Below are positions 41,039-52,950 of a stretch of 64,000 nucleotides of DNA, in pieces. Made by a program: the position numbers and the translations under genes. The notes under the pieces are model-generated. The model was given only the letters and a program-made list of their open reading frames with translations. It did no database searches and was not told the origin of the DNA. Numbering within the stretch: the stretch's first letter is position 1; every line of letters starts with the position of its first letter. The DNA comes from Adiantum capillus-veneris (taxonomy: Eukaryota; Streptophyta; Polypodiopsida; Polypodiales; Pteridaceae), in contig CM043965.1 in assembly GCA_014529385.2 (NCBI GenBank), positions 15,932,912 through 15,996,911 on the forward strand, in the 5' to 3' direction.

Positions 41039-41239
41039 TCAAGCTATACCCTTACAAAGCTCTTTGGGTGGAAAACCATTAACTAAAAAGTTCACAATCT
41101 TCTCACTCCATTCAGGCATGGTCTTGACTAGGAATAGGGAAGTATCAGGAAATATATCATTGATTCCAATAGAGTCTTCACCATTGGGTATGCAAGACAA
41201 ATTATCTTCCATGACATGTCTTTTATCAAGTCTCACCAC
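41039..41239 (-). pseudogene. GYP-2a RNase H-integrase spacer
   Basis: VMEDNLSCIPNGEDSIGI corresponds to the ADALSR-type end of RNase H and the following linker. No separate function. Confidence 0.6.
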
Positions 41240-41338
41240 AACGGTAAAATCAAACTCAAGAAATATTTATAACCATCGTGTAATTCTTCCCGTGGAACAA
41301 GGTTTATTTACTAGATACAACAATTCTTGATGATCCAC

Positions 41339-41635
41339 TTAGAAAACAAACTTGTTGGCAAGAAGATAGTAGTAAAATTTCTTTACTACGTAAATCATAG
41401 CTAAACCTTCCCGCTCTATAGTGGTGTAGTTCCTCTCAGCATCATTTAATTGACGACTTGCAAAGCTAGTGGGGTAGTCCAATTTATGTTCTCCTGGTTG
41501 AGCTAGAACACATCCAATAGCAAAGTTTAATGCATCAATATACACATGGAAAATTACATTCCAATCGGGCACTTGTAGGATGGGAGCACTTATCAAGGCC
41601 TTTTTTAATAACTCATAAGAATAGTAATACTCCAT
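41339..41635 (-). pseudogene. GYP-2a RNase H
   Basis: LLKKALISAPILQVPDWN, then HVYIDALNFAIGCVLAQPG with the first catalytic Asp region, YPTSFASRQLNDAERNYTT and the second acidic site EREGLAMIY. It ends at a stop before DHQ. Confidence 0.88.
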
Positions 41636-41704
41636 GGTCTAGTGGAACTCAATAAGAAGCTTGTACAATGGGCGAGCTATCTCGGTAAAGTTTAAAATAA
41701 ACCA

Positions 41705-42935
41705 CTAGTAATAACCAACATGGCCCATGAACCTTTGAGCTCCTTTATAGTTTGTAGGTGGTGGCAAATTGGAAATAGCTTTAATTTTTCTCTCATCTAT
41801 GGAAATCCCATTTTTGGACACTATATGCCCTAAAATGACTCCATGTTTAACCCAAAATTGGCATTTGAAAGGGTTTAATGAGGTGCGATACAATCTGCAC
41901 TTTTCAACCAAATTTTGTAAACATGATAGATGTTCTTTCCAAGATGAATAAACACAAATTTCATCTAAGAAAGATTCACAAAACTCCCTCAAATATTTCC
42001 TAAAAGCACTGTTTATAATCTTTGGAAGTTAGCAGGGGCATTGGTTAAGCCCAAAGCCATAACACAAAATGCAAACACTCCAAATGAATTTATAAAATCA
42101 GTTTTAGCTTGGTCCTCTAGTGCAATTGCAATTGTAATTTGATTGTAGCCAAAGTACCCATCAAAAAAGTTATAGGCTTCCTTACCTGCATACCTTCTTA
42201 AGATCCACACACACCCTGAGTTTCCCATTCTTTTTTGGCACAATAACTATTGGAGACACCCATTTGAGTGCTCAGTAGGGTATATTGGAGTGCACAATAA
42301 CTATTGGAGATAGCCATTCCGAGTGCTCAATATGGTATATGAATCCGCATTTGACAAGAGTTTCAATCTCTTCTTGAACAATCTTTTCATACTTAAGATT
42401 CATTGGGTAGGTTCGTTGCTAGATTGGTTTAGCCATGCCATTAATGGTAATTGTGTGTTGCACCACAGAAGGTGGAACACCTTTCATATCATAATATGTC
42501 CAAGAAAATATATCCTTGAATTCCTTGAGGAGATTCTTAAGTACATATTCCTCAGTCTCTGTCACATCTTGGGCAATGAAAACAGGTTTGGACTCCTCAC
42601 CTATTACTTCCATCGATAGGTGTTCTATGGGCCTTTGTATACACAACCTTATGCTCCTCCATGGTGTAGGATTTGAAATGCACATATGCAGGATGTAAAT
42701 CCGTGGGGTCATGTTGTTCTGTGGATTGTGATTTCTCTTTCTCTTCCTTTTGTTGTTGAGCTAGCTCTTGGTTTTGTCGTCTCCTTACAGTACAACTCAA
42801 CTTTGGCTTCTCTGTAGCTTCTAGATGTGCGATGTCAATGGGTTGTGCAATGCACCACATGACATTTTGAAGGTATTCACCCCAATTATTTACCAACTTT
42901 TGATGAGCATCACATGCCTCCACATAATAAGTCAT
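41705..42935 (-). pseudogene. GYP-2a reverse transcriptase and upstream linker
   Basis: From the N side: linker 42419-42935 (EEYVLKNLLKEFKDIFSW, the usual block before RT), QHTITINGMAKPI, a damaged finger region with a 54-bp tandem duplication at 42238-42345, then EAYNFFDGYFGYNQITIA, FCVMALGLTNAPANFQRL and FCESFLDEICVYSSWKEH. The active site is LDEI rather than L-D-D. The stretch normally between VDLKKV and the palm is deleted, while GYP-2b keeps it (RRDHYPLPY). Dead, but clearly Ty3 RT. Confidence 0.9.
42238..42345. repeat. 54-bp tandem duplication in GYP-2a RT
   Basis: GCACAATAACTATTGGAGA begins at 42238 and again at 42292. It duplicates the SPIVIV-coding segment and breaks the frame. Confidence 0.9.
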
Positions 42936-43685
42936 TGTACGATAGATTTCTTTTCATTTATCATAGCACGCACATTTGCTCGATATTGTCGCCTCTTATA
43001 CCTCTTACTTCTCTTGTTTACTTTTTTATTACAACCTTCCTCTAGTGAAAAGTCAGTAGATGAACCCTTACTTGTGTCTTCTCCTCTCCCTGATAGATTC
43101 CCAATTAGGGCAGTGTTGAGCTCCATATGGTTCGTTTCTATATTTGCACCAATATTCAATTCAAATCCTTTGTCCTCCTAGTTGGTTTCAACTGATGATC
43201 CAAAATCCAAATCATGTGAGCTATAGTCTTTTGAGCGGCTACCGGTTTCAGTGTCAATCAAGCCTTCACCTTGTAGGTCCCCACAAGCTATATGCATTAC
43301 TCCTCTCATATTTAAAGGTACAAGTTGTGGCATTTCATCCCCCTCACGTGTTACTTAGGTTGTCGCCCTATTTCCCCAAGTGTCTATGGTTGTTGCTAGG
43401 TGGACCCAATTTACGTTGTCAGACTCGTCCATTCCAGGTAGAACATCCATATAAGGGGAATCTTCTCCAACATCAATGTCCTTTTTACACGTGTAACAAT
43501 ACTGCAATGGGGCCGAGTGAATTGTGGTGTGAGATCGTTGGTCAATTATAAATCTGTTTCCTAGAGGATGTGCCTAACCAGTAACAAGATCAACTTGAAT
43601 GAGAGAGTCTTGGAACTGTAAGTAGACATGGTTTTTAGACCATTCATGCATCATTTTTTCTTCCCTCATAAAGGACGTTCTAAGA
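42936..43685 (-). other. GYP-2a protease-to-RT linker
   Basis: Broken frames including 42932-43159 (Lys/Arg-rich KKVNKRSKRYKRRQYRANVR) and a segment with YCYTCKKDIDVGEDSPYMDV near 43440-43505. Both are also recognisable in GYP-2b near 55386-55568. No domain is assigned. Confidence 0.55.
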
Positions 43686-43985
43686 TCATCTCAAATGACA
43701 TAGTGTACTTGGAAAATCCATAACAATGAAGGTATGCCTTATTTTGTGTCCAAAGACCTTGATCTTGAGATCTTCTAGCATCCCGATAGGCTTCACAATA
43801 GTCCCATTGGCCATCTTTACCACTATGTTGCTAGTCCCAAGGTGAGGTCTTCCCATAAATTCCCAGCAATTTTTAGTTACAATGTTAACCCCAATGCCAC
43901 CATCAAAGATTCCCTTCATAGTTAATCCCTTGGTATTGATTGGTATTGTCGCATTGGATTCATCACGTTCAAAGTATTGTCCCAA
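43686..43985 (-). pseudogene. GYP-2a protease
   Basis: Retropepsin-like: YFERDESNATIPINTKG, then KGIFDGGIGVNIVTKNCW, where D-S-G has become D-G-G, GMLEDLKIKVFG and HTFIVMDF. The layout is the same as the GYP-1 protease (YYEGEDG, ILDSGA, HTFVVVDF), which shows common descent. Confidence 0.85.
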
Positions 43986-44459
43986 CTTTTTAACACAGGT
44001 ATTTCAACAACAGAGTTCTTATCTAGATTGGGTTGTTGATCTAAGTGTTCCTCCTCTTTGGCACCTCCCTAGCTCCATCCACCTGTGCAAATTGTGGTAG
44101 CCCAAATTTCAAATATCCATTGAGGAAAGCTCGAAGAGCTAAGAATAGCGTGGGGTCTCCATAAAGTTTAGACATGATGGTGTTCTAACTTATGAAGCCA
44201 TGAAATCCATCAGTTTGGCAATATTCAACGACACTTTTTGGGCTTCAATCGCTTGACATCATGGGAAAGATGGGATCTCCATTTCTTCAATAGGTTCAAG
44301 TAATCCCTCTATAAACATTCTCTCCAACAACAAGGGATTACACCCAATTCACAATGACTTACAATCACTTTCTTCTTGGATGACACTAGGTATGTCTAGT
44401 GGTCTATGGTCTTTGTGAGGTTGATTTCACCTAGGAAACATTGTGTATGTAATGTGGAT

Positions 44460-46492
44460 CTACCTAGGTGTTGGCTCTAGATCCCTTTGGGTCTCTTCTA
44501 TCAAACTCATTAATTGATTGACTCGCTCAATCTTCTCTATAGGGTTTGGGTAAGTTCCTATCTTCTTCTTGGGCTCCTTGGGTCCTGGGCATTGTGTCTC
44601 ATGATGATCTTCCTTGTTTGTTTCTTTCCTAGTGACCGTTTTAGTCTCTGTGATCTCATCCAAATCAGAATCCTCTTCAACGTCGTTCATATATGAGGGG
44701 TCGTCACCAGTCCCTATGTTGGTCTTTGAATTGGGATCTGACTTTGCTGCTTTTTGCGATCTCTTCCTTTGTGTTTCCTTCTTCTTATGAGATTGGTCAA
44801 TTGATGTTGTGTCTCTTTCTTCAAGAATATAATTTTGGTTTTGGAGCATTTATCATGTGAATACATTTACTGGTACCACATGTATACTTTGTGATGGCTC
44901 CTCGATAACCTCAATTAAGTTCAATGGCATGATCTTTGGTGCATTTGGATATACAACATTGGGCAATTGAATGATCATTGTCCCATTGATTACACATGAG
45001 TATCAGGATTGTAGTTGTACTCGCTTGTTTGATTTGCATTAGTGTGGCATTCTTTTGTAGTCTAATAAGACACTCGACTACACGATGTGGACCCCCATAT
45101 TTGTGGTGTCTTGGCAGTGAAATTGATAGTTTGGCCTCTTGCCACAAGAGCATCTAATTGATAGACAGGTTTGACTTGTCCCAAATAGTCCTCCATGTAG
45201 TATTGTTGACTTTCTCAAGTGCATCAATCCCATAGGCAATATTTGGGTCTAACTCATCTCGCAATCCACACAAGCAATAGATGACCGACAACCCACTTGA
45301 TTCACAGAAGTGATTCTCGGATGTGGGGATTACAGTCCTAACACTGAGGTGGTAATGGTGTTGTTTGAACAACATTTTGGGCTCTAAGATGGTAGCCGTG
45401 GTGTCATCAAGAGAAAGATGAGCTAAATGTGGAAAGGTAAAGCTATCGTTTGTGGGCTCAGATTGTACTGAGACTCGTGGCAAAAAAAAATATGGAGGAT
45501 CCATTAGGCTTACCAAGGGAGTCTCCATTTGTGATGAAGTTGGTTGCTTAGCCTTTCTTGTATCCAAAAATATCATGAGACACATTGACAGCATGTAGAT
45601 CCCTCTGTTTTACCTCTCCAACTCAATAACCCTATGGATGATATCACAACCTCTTTGATGTTTCTCCTCTACGCTAGTAGCACCTGATGTGGATTGTAGG
45701 ACATCTAACCAACCCACGTGATAGATGTGACCTTTGTATAGGTTAGTTAAGGTCTCCGTTTGTAGTTCATACTCCCAATTTTTATTATGAAACTCTCCAT
45801 CTAGGATTGAGGTGCTAGGGGTGTCCATTGAACTAGATGCAATGTGGCTCTCTATGGTTTGACCCTTAGTAGTTGCTAGTTCAAGAGCACTCGATTGCTC
45901 GACCAACATGGATGTTGACATAGGGGCCTTCGCCTTTAGCTCTCCATTTCTTGCCTTGTGTAAGATTTAAGTTTTCTTTTTCCTAGCTACAAGGATATAT
46001 TGCTCAACCTCTTACACTTCGGCAAGGCTTCTCTCATCAGGTAATATAACCTCAAGGGGAATAGCTCTGAAGAGTAAGGGAGTGCAACCAATGGAGTATT
46101 CACATGCACACTCTTCAAGAGCATGGGGTCTACATTTGTCATGAATGGTGAATTTACTTCCCCACCCCTTCATTTACATCACTAGCTCCATGTTTAGAGT
46201 GAGTGGATCTACTAAAAGTCTCTTTTAAGCGGCTAAATACACTCATCCCAGACCGCGGGTCCATGGCATGCATGTCTTGGCTTGAACTATCGAGATTGGG
46301 CATCAGGTAACCTTCCATGATGTTGTAGTCAGAGGAAGAGTCACTAGATACAATATGTAGGCCTTGAGTGGTACTACCTTGGGTTTCGGTTGAGGGCCTA
46401 GAGCCTAATATGGAGGAATAATGGGCGCCGGTGTAAACGAAGACACTCTCTATATGATCGTCCTCTAGCACACGACCAGAGCATATGTGCAT
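44460..46492 (-). pseudogene. GYP-2a gag-like region
   Basis: Several broken frames. 44460-44849 is a charged linker (KKKETQRKRSQKAAKSDPN, EEDSDLDEITETK) like the one in GYP-1. 44911-45153 holds CNQWDNDHSIAQC, which has CCHC spacing with Trp for the second Cys. 45154-46492 has no clear gag core; GMSVFSRLKETFSRSTHSK is the only familiar-looking phrase. Gag assignment is by position and the zinc knuckle. Confidence 0.55.
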
Positions 46493-46907
46493 GTGACCTC
46501 AACACCCTAGAAGTGTTAATGAGTGTCCATGAAGGCCGGTCACCTAGTTTTTTTGGGTGTTTTGCAACCCAAATTTACTCTAATTTTTTTTTGTTTTGGT
46601 TCTTTTTTATTAACATAATCTTTGTAAAATCATTAACCATCCTCGGCCTCAGTTACAAGGCCTCAAACACCTTCAAAGGTGGAGAGAGCTAGCGGCGGGG
46701 AATGAAGGTAGGAAAGAGGAAGAAGAAGCATTCATAGGAGAAAGAAATAGTTCCTCACTTATCATCACTCGTATTGGTTAGCATAGCATAATAGTATAGT
46801 AATGAAGATGAAGAAGATGGAAAGCTTAAGCATTGAATCATGGATCTTGGTTGGATTTGCATTCCATATCCAAGAGTGTTGGTGTAGACTCTCAACTTCT
46901 CAACAAA

Positions 46908-46912
46908 CTTGG
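46908..46912. repeat. Target-site duplication CTTGG of LTR-8
   Basis: Repeated at 48950-48954. LTR-5b has the uninterrupted sequence there. Confidence 0.93.
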
Positions 46913-47600
46913 TGTGAGGTCCCCAATCCCAGGAGTTTGGGGCAACTTGATAGATGGCCTTCCTTTATTATCGAGTCTTGTTGATGACACCCTACTCTGT
47001 TTCCATGAAGCAGAGAGGAAGTCCTCTATCCATTGTGATCGTGATTGTAAGGGTCATACACCACAAGCCAGGCCAATAAATCAAGGATTCTAATGGAAGC
47101 TATTTCCTATAACATAAAGATAAAATCTCATTGACATATTTCAAATCCATAAACAACACCTTTTTTCCCATGTTTAAGAGGCATGGCCGCTATCCATAAA
47201 CCCTAAATATGATATGAGACTTAGTCTAAACTAACTAGAAATGTTGTGAAAAGTACACAACTAGTCGAGTCCACCCATCCGTATCCATTAGGATACTAGT
47301 CTCCCACTTTCCACACCACACTCACCCATTCTTCTTGTTTATTAATTACTACCACATTGTTTTATATATACAAACGGTGTTCCTGAATTAATTCCAGACA
47401 CAGGTTCTTTTATACATCCCTTCAAACAATACCAAAACAGTTCAAACAAGGCTTAATGAAGATAGTTCTATATTTCAACAAAAATAACTTTCCCAATTTC
47501 TTACAAGTTGCCGCTATCTGTGGACTTCCTCTATATAACCAATAGAGCCTTTGCACAGGATTTATTTGCTAATTGCAAATTGCGCAACCTTTTCATCCCG

Positions 47601-47752
47601 CTAACCGCAAGACATCCAGCTAACCGCGAGGCATCTTGCTAACCGTCAAACATCTCGCTAACCGCGAGGCATCTTGCTGACCACCAGGCATCCTGCTAAT
47701 CACAAGGTATCTTGTTAACCGTCAGGCATCTCGCTAATCATGAGGCATCCCA
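47601..47752. repeat. 19-bp minisatellite, eight units
   Basis: Units like CTAACCGCGAGGCATCTTG repeat head to tail eight times with no length change (152 bp). The units differ at one to five positions. Confidence 0.95.
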
Positions 47753-48437
47753 CTACACGCCGCGAGGAACAAAAGATATTCTTCCAGTATTTTTTCTCTT
47801 TAAATGATTCTTCAAGCATGATCAACCAACTCTTCATATCAACTAGTAACAACTTATCAAACAATTTATCTAGCAATAACAAATCAATAGACAATGACAA
47901 TTTATCAAATAGTTCATAAAATCACGTTTCTTGGACGGTTTAAGGGAATCCCTATGCTTAGCTTTCCAAGTCAACATGAATAGCAATACAAAATTATAAA
48001 TTTATCTGGTCAGATTAGCGACACACTCAACTACCTCATGTTTGAGGTTGGAAAATTTAACCTTCTTTCGGAGTCAATACCTCCGTTTGAGTTACGATTG
48101 GAGTAGATGATACCTTCTTTTGCACCTTCCTTAGACATGGAACAACAAGAGCGTCCTTGGAGCTTTGAGTCACTCGCTTTGGGGCCCTCATATCACAAAA
48201 GAGAAAAGGAAAGATTTCACGTGAAAAGCAGAGTTATGGTTTCCTTGCTTGCCAAGAAGATTTATAAAGAGAGAAAAAGAGAACTCAGCAATCCGAGGGA
48301 CAACACGATGGTGGTAGAAATGGAAATGGGTCAAGGGTGAGAGGTTGAGGGAGAGAAGGTAACTCTCGTGTTATGGCAAGAGAGCTTCCGCTTGTGAGAA
48401 CTTCTGTGTGTGTCTTGAAAGTGAGAGAAGAGGGGAA

Positions 48438-48447
48438 TTTATATAGG
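48438..48447 (-). promoter_or_regulatory. TATA box in LTR-8
   Basis: CCTATATAAA on the minus strand, followed by a CT-rich stretch typical of plant transcription starts. Confidence 0.55.
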
Positions 48448-48994
48448 CTCTCAAGAGCCAAAAGCACAACCTATTAATAGAAAAAAGTAGAAAGATAAAT
48501 TCATGCGTGATAGTGGTTGTTAAAAAGAAAAGAAAAAAAATTGGACAACCATTTCGATGCGCGATTTTGAGTCTCTAATTTTAGAAGAAGCTTGGATTCC
48601 AAGAAAAGAAGCTCTAAACTTGACTCACTTCTCTTTCTTCTCTAAAGATACTCCCTCTTTCCTAAAAATACTCCTTCTACTCATTCTCTTCTAAAAATAG
48701 CCTTCATTTTCTAAAAATACTCCTTCTTTCTTGAGGGTCAACTTTTATCTTTAGAAATAGACTTCAGGCTTAAGTTTGCCATATCAACCTAGTGTTCCCA
48801 AGTGAATAAAGGTCATAATTAATAATTCCAGAGTCAGATTTTTTATTCGATCATTCCATTGGAACGCTTTATGACTTAACAAAATGTGAACCTTAAATAA
48901 TTTCAAAGTAAATGAAATAGTTTTATTGAAAAATGTTGGGTACATTACACTTGGAGAAGGAGATGGAGCTCTTGCACTTTGCACTTTACACAAT

Positions 48995-48996
<2 letters not shown>

Positions 48997-49029
<33 letters not shown>
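48997..49029. repeat. (GT)n microsatellite in LTR-5a
   Basis: 33-bp alternating GT run. LTR-5b has a shorter, imperfect CA counterpart near 56582-56601. Confidence 0.98.
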
Positions 49030-49031
<2 letters not shown>

Positions 49032-49859
49032 AGAGTATATCCCCCAAGCTAGCCCCTTCTTTGTTTTGGTCGACCCCCTCTTCTAGCTCATGGTGGAAGC
49101 TCATTGGACCCCTTCAAGCCTAGCCAATCTCATGCAAAGTTCATATCAAGCAGCATGCTAGCCTTGAGACAATTGTCCCCTTTTCCCCTTTGTGAGAGAG
49201 GACTTGATAAATGCATACACAATTAATTAAACTAGCTAAATTATCCAACCAATAGGCTCTAGGCACCTTATGGGATAACATGGAGAGGAACTTGACATGT
49301 GTCCCTGTTGATTCATTAGGCAAGGCCTAATGAAGCAACAAGGTGTGTGTTCTCTCTCTCACACAAGGCCTGACTTGTGTGAAGGTGTGTGTGTTCTCTC
49401 TCTAGCTCCTACAATGAGGGCTCGGCCCCCCTTGTGTAGGGATGTTCTTTGAATTTTTGAAACACCTTAACCCCTCAAGAAACTCAGTCATGGAGCACCT
49501 TAGCACCTTAGTCATTAAGCACCTCAAGCACCTTAGTCATCAAGCACGACAAGCACCTCAAGCTTGGGCCGGGTTTGCACCTTAAGCATAGCCCTCACTT
49601 GCCTAAGGTCAAAGGACTTTTAACACTAACCTTTGGAGTTCTTTATGAAGCTAACCCTAAGGTCTTTAAGCTCCATTAGCTAGCCTTGGTCTTTGACAGA
49701 CCATCTCTCATTTGGACCCCTTTAACTTTGGCCCCATGTTGAGATAGATCCATAAGCACATGTCTATATTCTAAACCTTGTTCCTGTTTATTCTCCCACA
49801 TTAAATGATCAGTTTAATATGAGAAAATCATTTGGGTTGGTTAGATATTAGATTTCATG

Positions 49860-50175
49860 AAATGAAATAAAAGGAACCTTGAGTAGTCATCGAGCCCTCA
49901 TCCTGAGTTATCACCTTAAATCACTTTCATTTCACATTACATTGGTATCATAGCTCTTTGGAAGTGTTCAATATCATCACTCACAAAAAGAATTTAAAGA
50001 ACCACGGGAGCTTTTTTTTTTTCTTGTTTGAGCTTGCCATACTCCGAGACCACTTGGGCATGTAAACCTCTCTAATCTATGTTTTTGAAGAGTGGAAAGT
50101 AACCAAAAAAGAATACCTTGCAACCTTGGTGTGAGCGCAAGGCCACCAAGGGGTGCACCCATAGGAAGGAGTTGA
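49860..50175 (+). other. LTR end, primer site and leader in plus orientation
   Basis: TTCACATTACA ends at 49941. TGGTATCATAGC at 49943-49954 is an initiator-Met primer site with one mismatch, reading on the plus strand. The LTR body to the left reads on the minus strand, so orientation switches within about 85 bp. The rest is leader-like. Confidence 0.6.
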
Positions 50176-50480
50176 GCTTGGATAAGAGAACAACCTTCTC
50201 AAATGAAAATTGCTAGCAGTACCAAGGATCTAGTACTAAGAACCCCAAGTACCCCAAGAATGCAAATACCACAGTAACCCAGTACTTAGTGCTTAGTGCA
50301 TGGTCATTAACAAAAGCGGAATGGATACTTTGCTTGGATAAGAGAACAACCTTCTCAAATGAAAATTGCTAGCAGTACGAAGGATCTAGTACTAAGAACC
50401 CCAAGTACCCCAAGAACGCAAGTACCACAGTAACCAAGTACTTAGTGCATGGTCATTAACAAAAGCGGAATGGATACTTT
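50176..50480. repeat. Tandem duplication, about 156 bp
   Basis: GCTTGGATAAGAGAACAACC begins at 50176 and 50332. Copy 1 has a 7-bp CTTAGTG duplication that copy 2 lacks. Confidence 0.95.
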
Positions 50481-50938
50481 GCTTGAAGGTGATGAGAGTC
50501 AAATTCAAGAAGAAGTCCCTACACTAGGAGGATTGATTCGAAATCCTACTCTGTCCCCATCTACGCCACGGATTGCACCAAGGTCAATGGAGGCTTTGAT
50601 GAAATCAATGGTGGAGATGATCCTACAACATTAGGCTCAACGGGCCAAACTCAAAGGGGAAAGGGAGGTTCAATGGGCCATAGCCGAAAGGGAAAGAATG
50701 CCTCTAGAAAGGGAACATGAAGCTCATCATATAGCTGTCAAATAAAATAAGTAGCTCTGGAGCTAGAGCATGAACAAAAATGCGATGTTGATTGTATAGT
50801 TGCTAAAGAAAAGAGAGTAACTATAGAGCTAGAGCGAGAATGTGAACACAAATATCTATGTATAGCTGCTGAAGAAAAGATGGTATGTTTAGATGAGTGC
50901 CAACTGAACATTGCAGCTAAAAAGTCAGAATTTTTTTT
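50470..50938 (+). pseudogene. Gag N-terminal fragment of a plus-strand element
   Basis: ATG 50470 opens MDTLLEGDESQIQEEVPTLG to a TAG after 54 codons. Beyond it, broken frames are Lys/Glu-rich and coiled-coil-like (KLKGEREVQWAIAERER, then ELERECEHKYLCIAAEEK). Position after a primer site and composition suggest a gag start. No core gag or zinc knuckle follows before LTR-3b. Confidence 0.5.
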
Positions 50939-51005
50939 TATTGAGGTTACTTAACTAGGCTAAGTCATCTTTGCAGCCGGTGTCAAGCTGATCATCCTGC
51001 AAAGG

Positions 51006-51228
51006 TGTGCGCTTCTATCGCACGTGTTAGAGGCCAGGACTTGCCGAACACTGTGTGCGAGTCAAGAATGGCTGCAAGCACACAATCAGACTATCCTAGT
51101 AAGCTCAAAGGTCGCAATGGTGTGTCACTCACCGCTCTATGCTTGCCGTCATGAAGGATTCTGTGCCATAAAGAAGAGGGAGCCACCATCGTCACGCTCA
51201 ACTGCCTCACCGTTGTCGATGCCACCGC

Positions 51229-51310
<82 letters not shown>

Positions 51311-51695
51311 CATACACACACACTCGCGTGAGCACACGATGGAGAAGAAGGTAGAGGTAGAGCAAGAGCACTTCTTTAGCATGCACCTCAAGAATGAGGA
51401 TTTTAGGTCAAAATGGATCTTTTATATGAATCTGACCCATTTACACATGGGCGGCTACAATGGCTGATCATAAATAGGACCGACAAGCCCGGTCCATGAC
51501 TCAAATAAAGTGATAAGGCGTCCACCAAAGGTGATATGGTGCCCATAAGGGGTTAACATGCCCCCCTTCCTAATGTAAATTCTGTCCTCGGAAGCTAGTG
51601 AGGTAAAGCCTGTTCATTGAGGTGGAAGATTATCTGAGATTGAATGTCTTTAGCTTTCTTCAAACACTACACTTTCAACCAAAAATGGCACAGTA
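51006..51695 (-). mobile_element. LTR-3b: second copy of LTR-3 with adjoining internal sequence
   Basis: Element sense TGTTAACCCC at 51558 to GCGCACA at 51006, with GGAAGGGGGGCA just before the start. The 137 bp upstream (51559-51695) matches 25549-25690. It shares with copy a the ATGGAGAAGAAGGTAGAGGT region and the TC tract. Confidence 0.7.
51231..51307. repeat. (CT)n microsatellite, 77 bp
   Basis: Uninterrupted CT run inside LTR-3b. 50 bp in LTR-3a. Confidence 0.99.
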
Positions 51696-51969
51696 ATTGC
51701 ATTCTCATAGAGCATATATAATTAAAAAGCATATGCAGTGAATAGACACACAGATTGATTGGTAACAAAATATTACAATTTTTTGACAAGAAACATTAAA
51801 ATATAATATAATTAAACGTATAAGCACTTGTAAAGGTCAAAAAATAAACAAGTCTAGGGTTGCTAATTAACGGTTGAGAGGCACTAGAGGTCAACAATTA
51901 ATACCATGGGCAAGCTTCTCAATTCTCTCTAGTCAATTTAGTTGTTTAATCACGAGAGCAAAGTATTTC
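51696..51969. other. Anonymous AT-rich DNA
   Basis: No gene or repeat partner seen between LTR-3b and GYP-2b. Confidence 0.6.
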
Positions 51970-52950
51970 ATGTCCGAGGGCTAACTAGAGGCTATACCTA
52001 GAAGACCTTCTAGTTAGGCTACCATAAAAGATATTGCATATAAAATCATCACTTGAATTATTCCCTTTGTTTGACCTCCCAAAGTGTTTTCCACATTGAT
52101 TCATGTTTTGATGTGTGTGCTTATTTTTTATGCCTTGGGCTTTTTTCTTTTCAAGGAAAAGCATCCACATTGGGAACCTCTAGGGCTCTAGTACCATAGG
52201 CAATACTTGTGAGTGAAGTACCAAATCAAACTAGGATTTCTCTTTCATCTTAAAATTTTACATTTTTGTCACTTTTGTTTGTTTGTTTGTTTGTTTTTCA
52301 CTGCATTTCAATTTTTTAACTTTGGGGGTCATATTGACATTGTTACCCTCCCCAGGCTCATCACAATAGTAAACTCCCTTTATAATACTTAAGCTAAAGG
52401 TCAAGAGGGATTAATCCCACTAGACAGTACTAGTACATTGCACACAATGTTTCATAATATCGGATTAAGAACCTAAAGTAACCATTGACCATTAGGAAGG
52501 CATTTCTCATGGTATTACGAGAAGATATCTAATGTCTATCTTGGTCGAACTAGATTAGTCACACTTCTTGATTCATAAACCTAGATAAGGGACTGTGACA
52601 TAGAATTATATTGAATCTAATGTTTAATACTAAGAAAATGTAATGAATATTGTGCTACCAATCACAGTTAAAGCAAACAAACACGAATGTTAAAAAAGAC
52701 AAGAGGCAATGATAATGGATAGGAAACACCTATTTGTGTTGATGATCGCGCTCGATACAAAGAGAGAACTAGACAAAATTTGTATGAAGTTCAAAATCCC
52801 AATTATTGCAATGCGTTCCTATACACACTAGAAAATATAAGGAATACCACTAGGAGGCACATCAGTGGGAAGAGGCACGAACCTTTATTAAACACAATCA
52901 AAACAACATAAAGAACCCTAACTTCTAAGTATTTGCACCTACCTAGAGGG

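Larger units (their letters stand above)
37151..46500 (-). mobile_element. GYP-2a: decayed Tat/Athila-like Ty3 element
   Basis: Minus-strand order: gag-like frames (44460-46492), protease, linker, RT, RNase H, integrase, an extra ORF with W-x-P-K motifs and a second retropepsin-like site, polypurine tract and 3' LTR. Every domain is broken by stops or frame changes. The RT wording (FDGYFGYNQITIA) points to the non-chromovirus Tat/Athila side of Ty3. The 5' LTR and primer site are not found; the 5' end is lost where LTR-5a begins. Confidence 0.85.
46913..48949 (-). mobile_element. LTR-8: solo LTR of about 2.04 kb
   Basis: In element sense it starts TGTAATGTACCC at 48949 and ends GGGGACCTCACA at 46913, with a 5-bp target duplication and no internal coding region or primer site. 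That is the structure of a solo LTR left by LTR-LTR recombination. Minus orientation is favoured by the TATA box at 48438-48447. It contains a 19-bp minisatellite. The family is otherwise absent from this window. Confidence 0.85.
46501..49859 (-). repeat. LTR-5a: LTR related to CHR-1, interrupted by LTR-8
   Basis: About 46640-46912 and 48950-49859 match the CHR-1 LTR order (CTCAAACACCTTCAAAGG, CTTGGTTGGATTTGCATTCC, TG repeat, CATTAAATGATCAGTTTAAT). They match LTR-5b at 55769-56719 more closely, in the opposite orientation. The left end is unclear. The right end lacks the expected terminal TGT. Confidence 0.75.

Noticed and set aside
51091-51391. Minus-strand ORFs with Arg-Glu repeats
   Set aside because: Simply the translation of the CT microsatellite.
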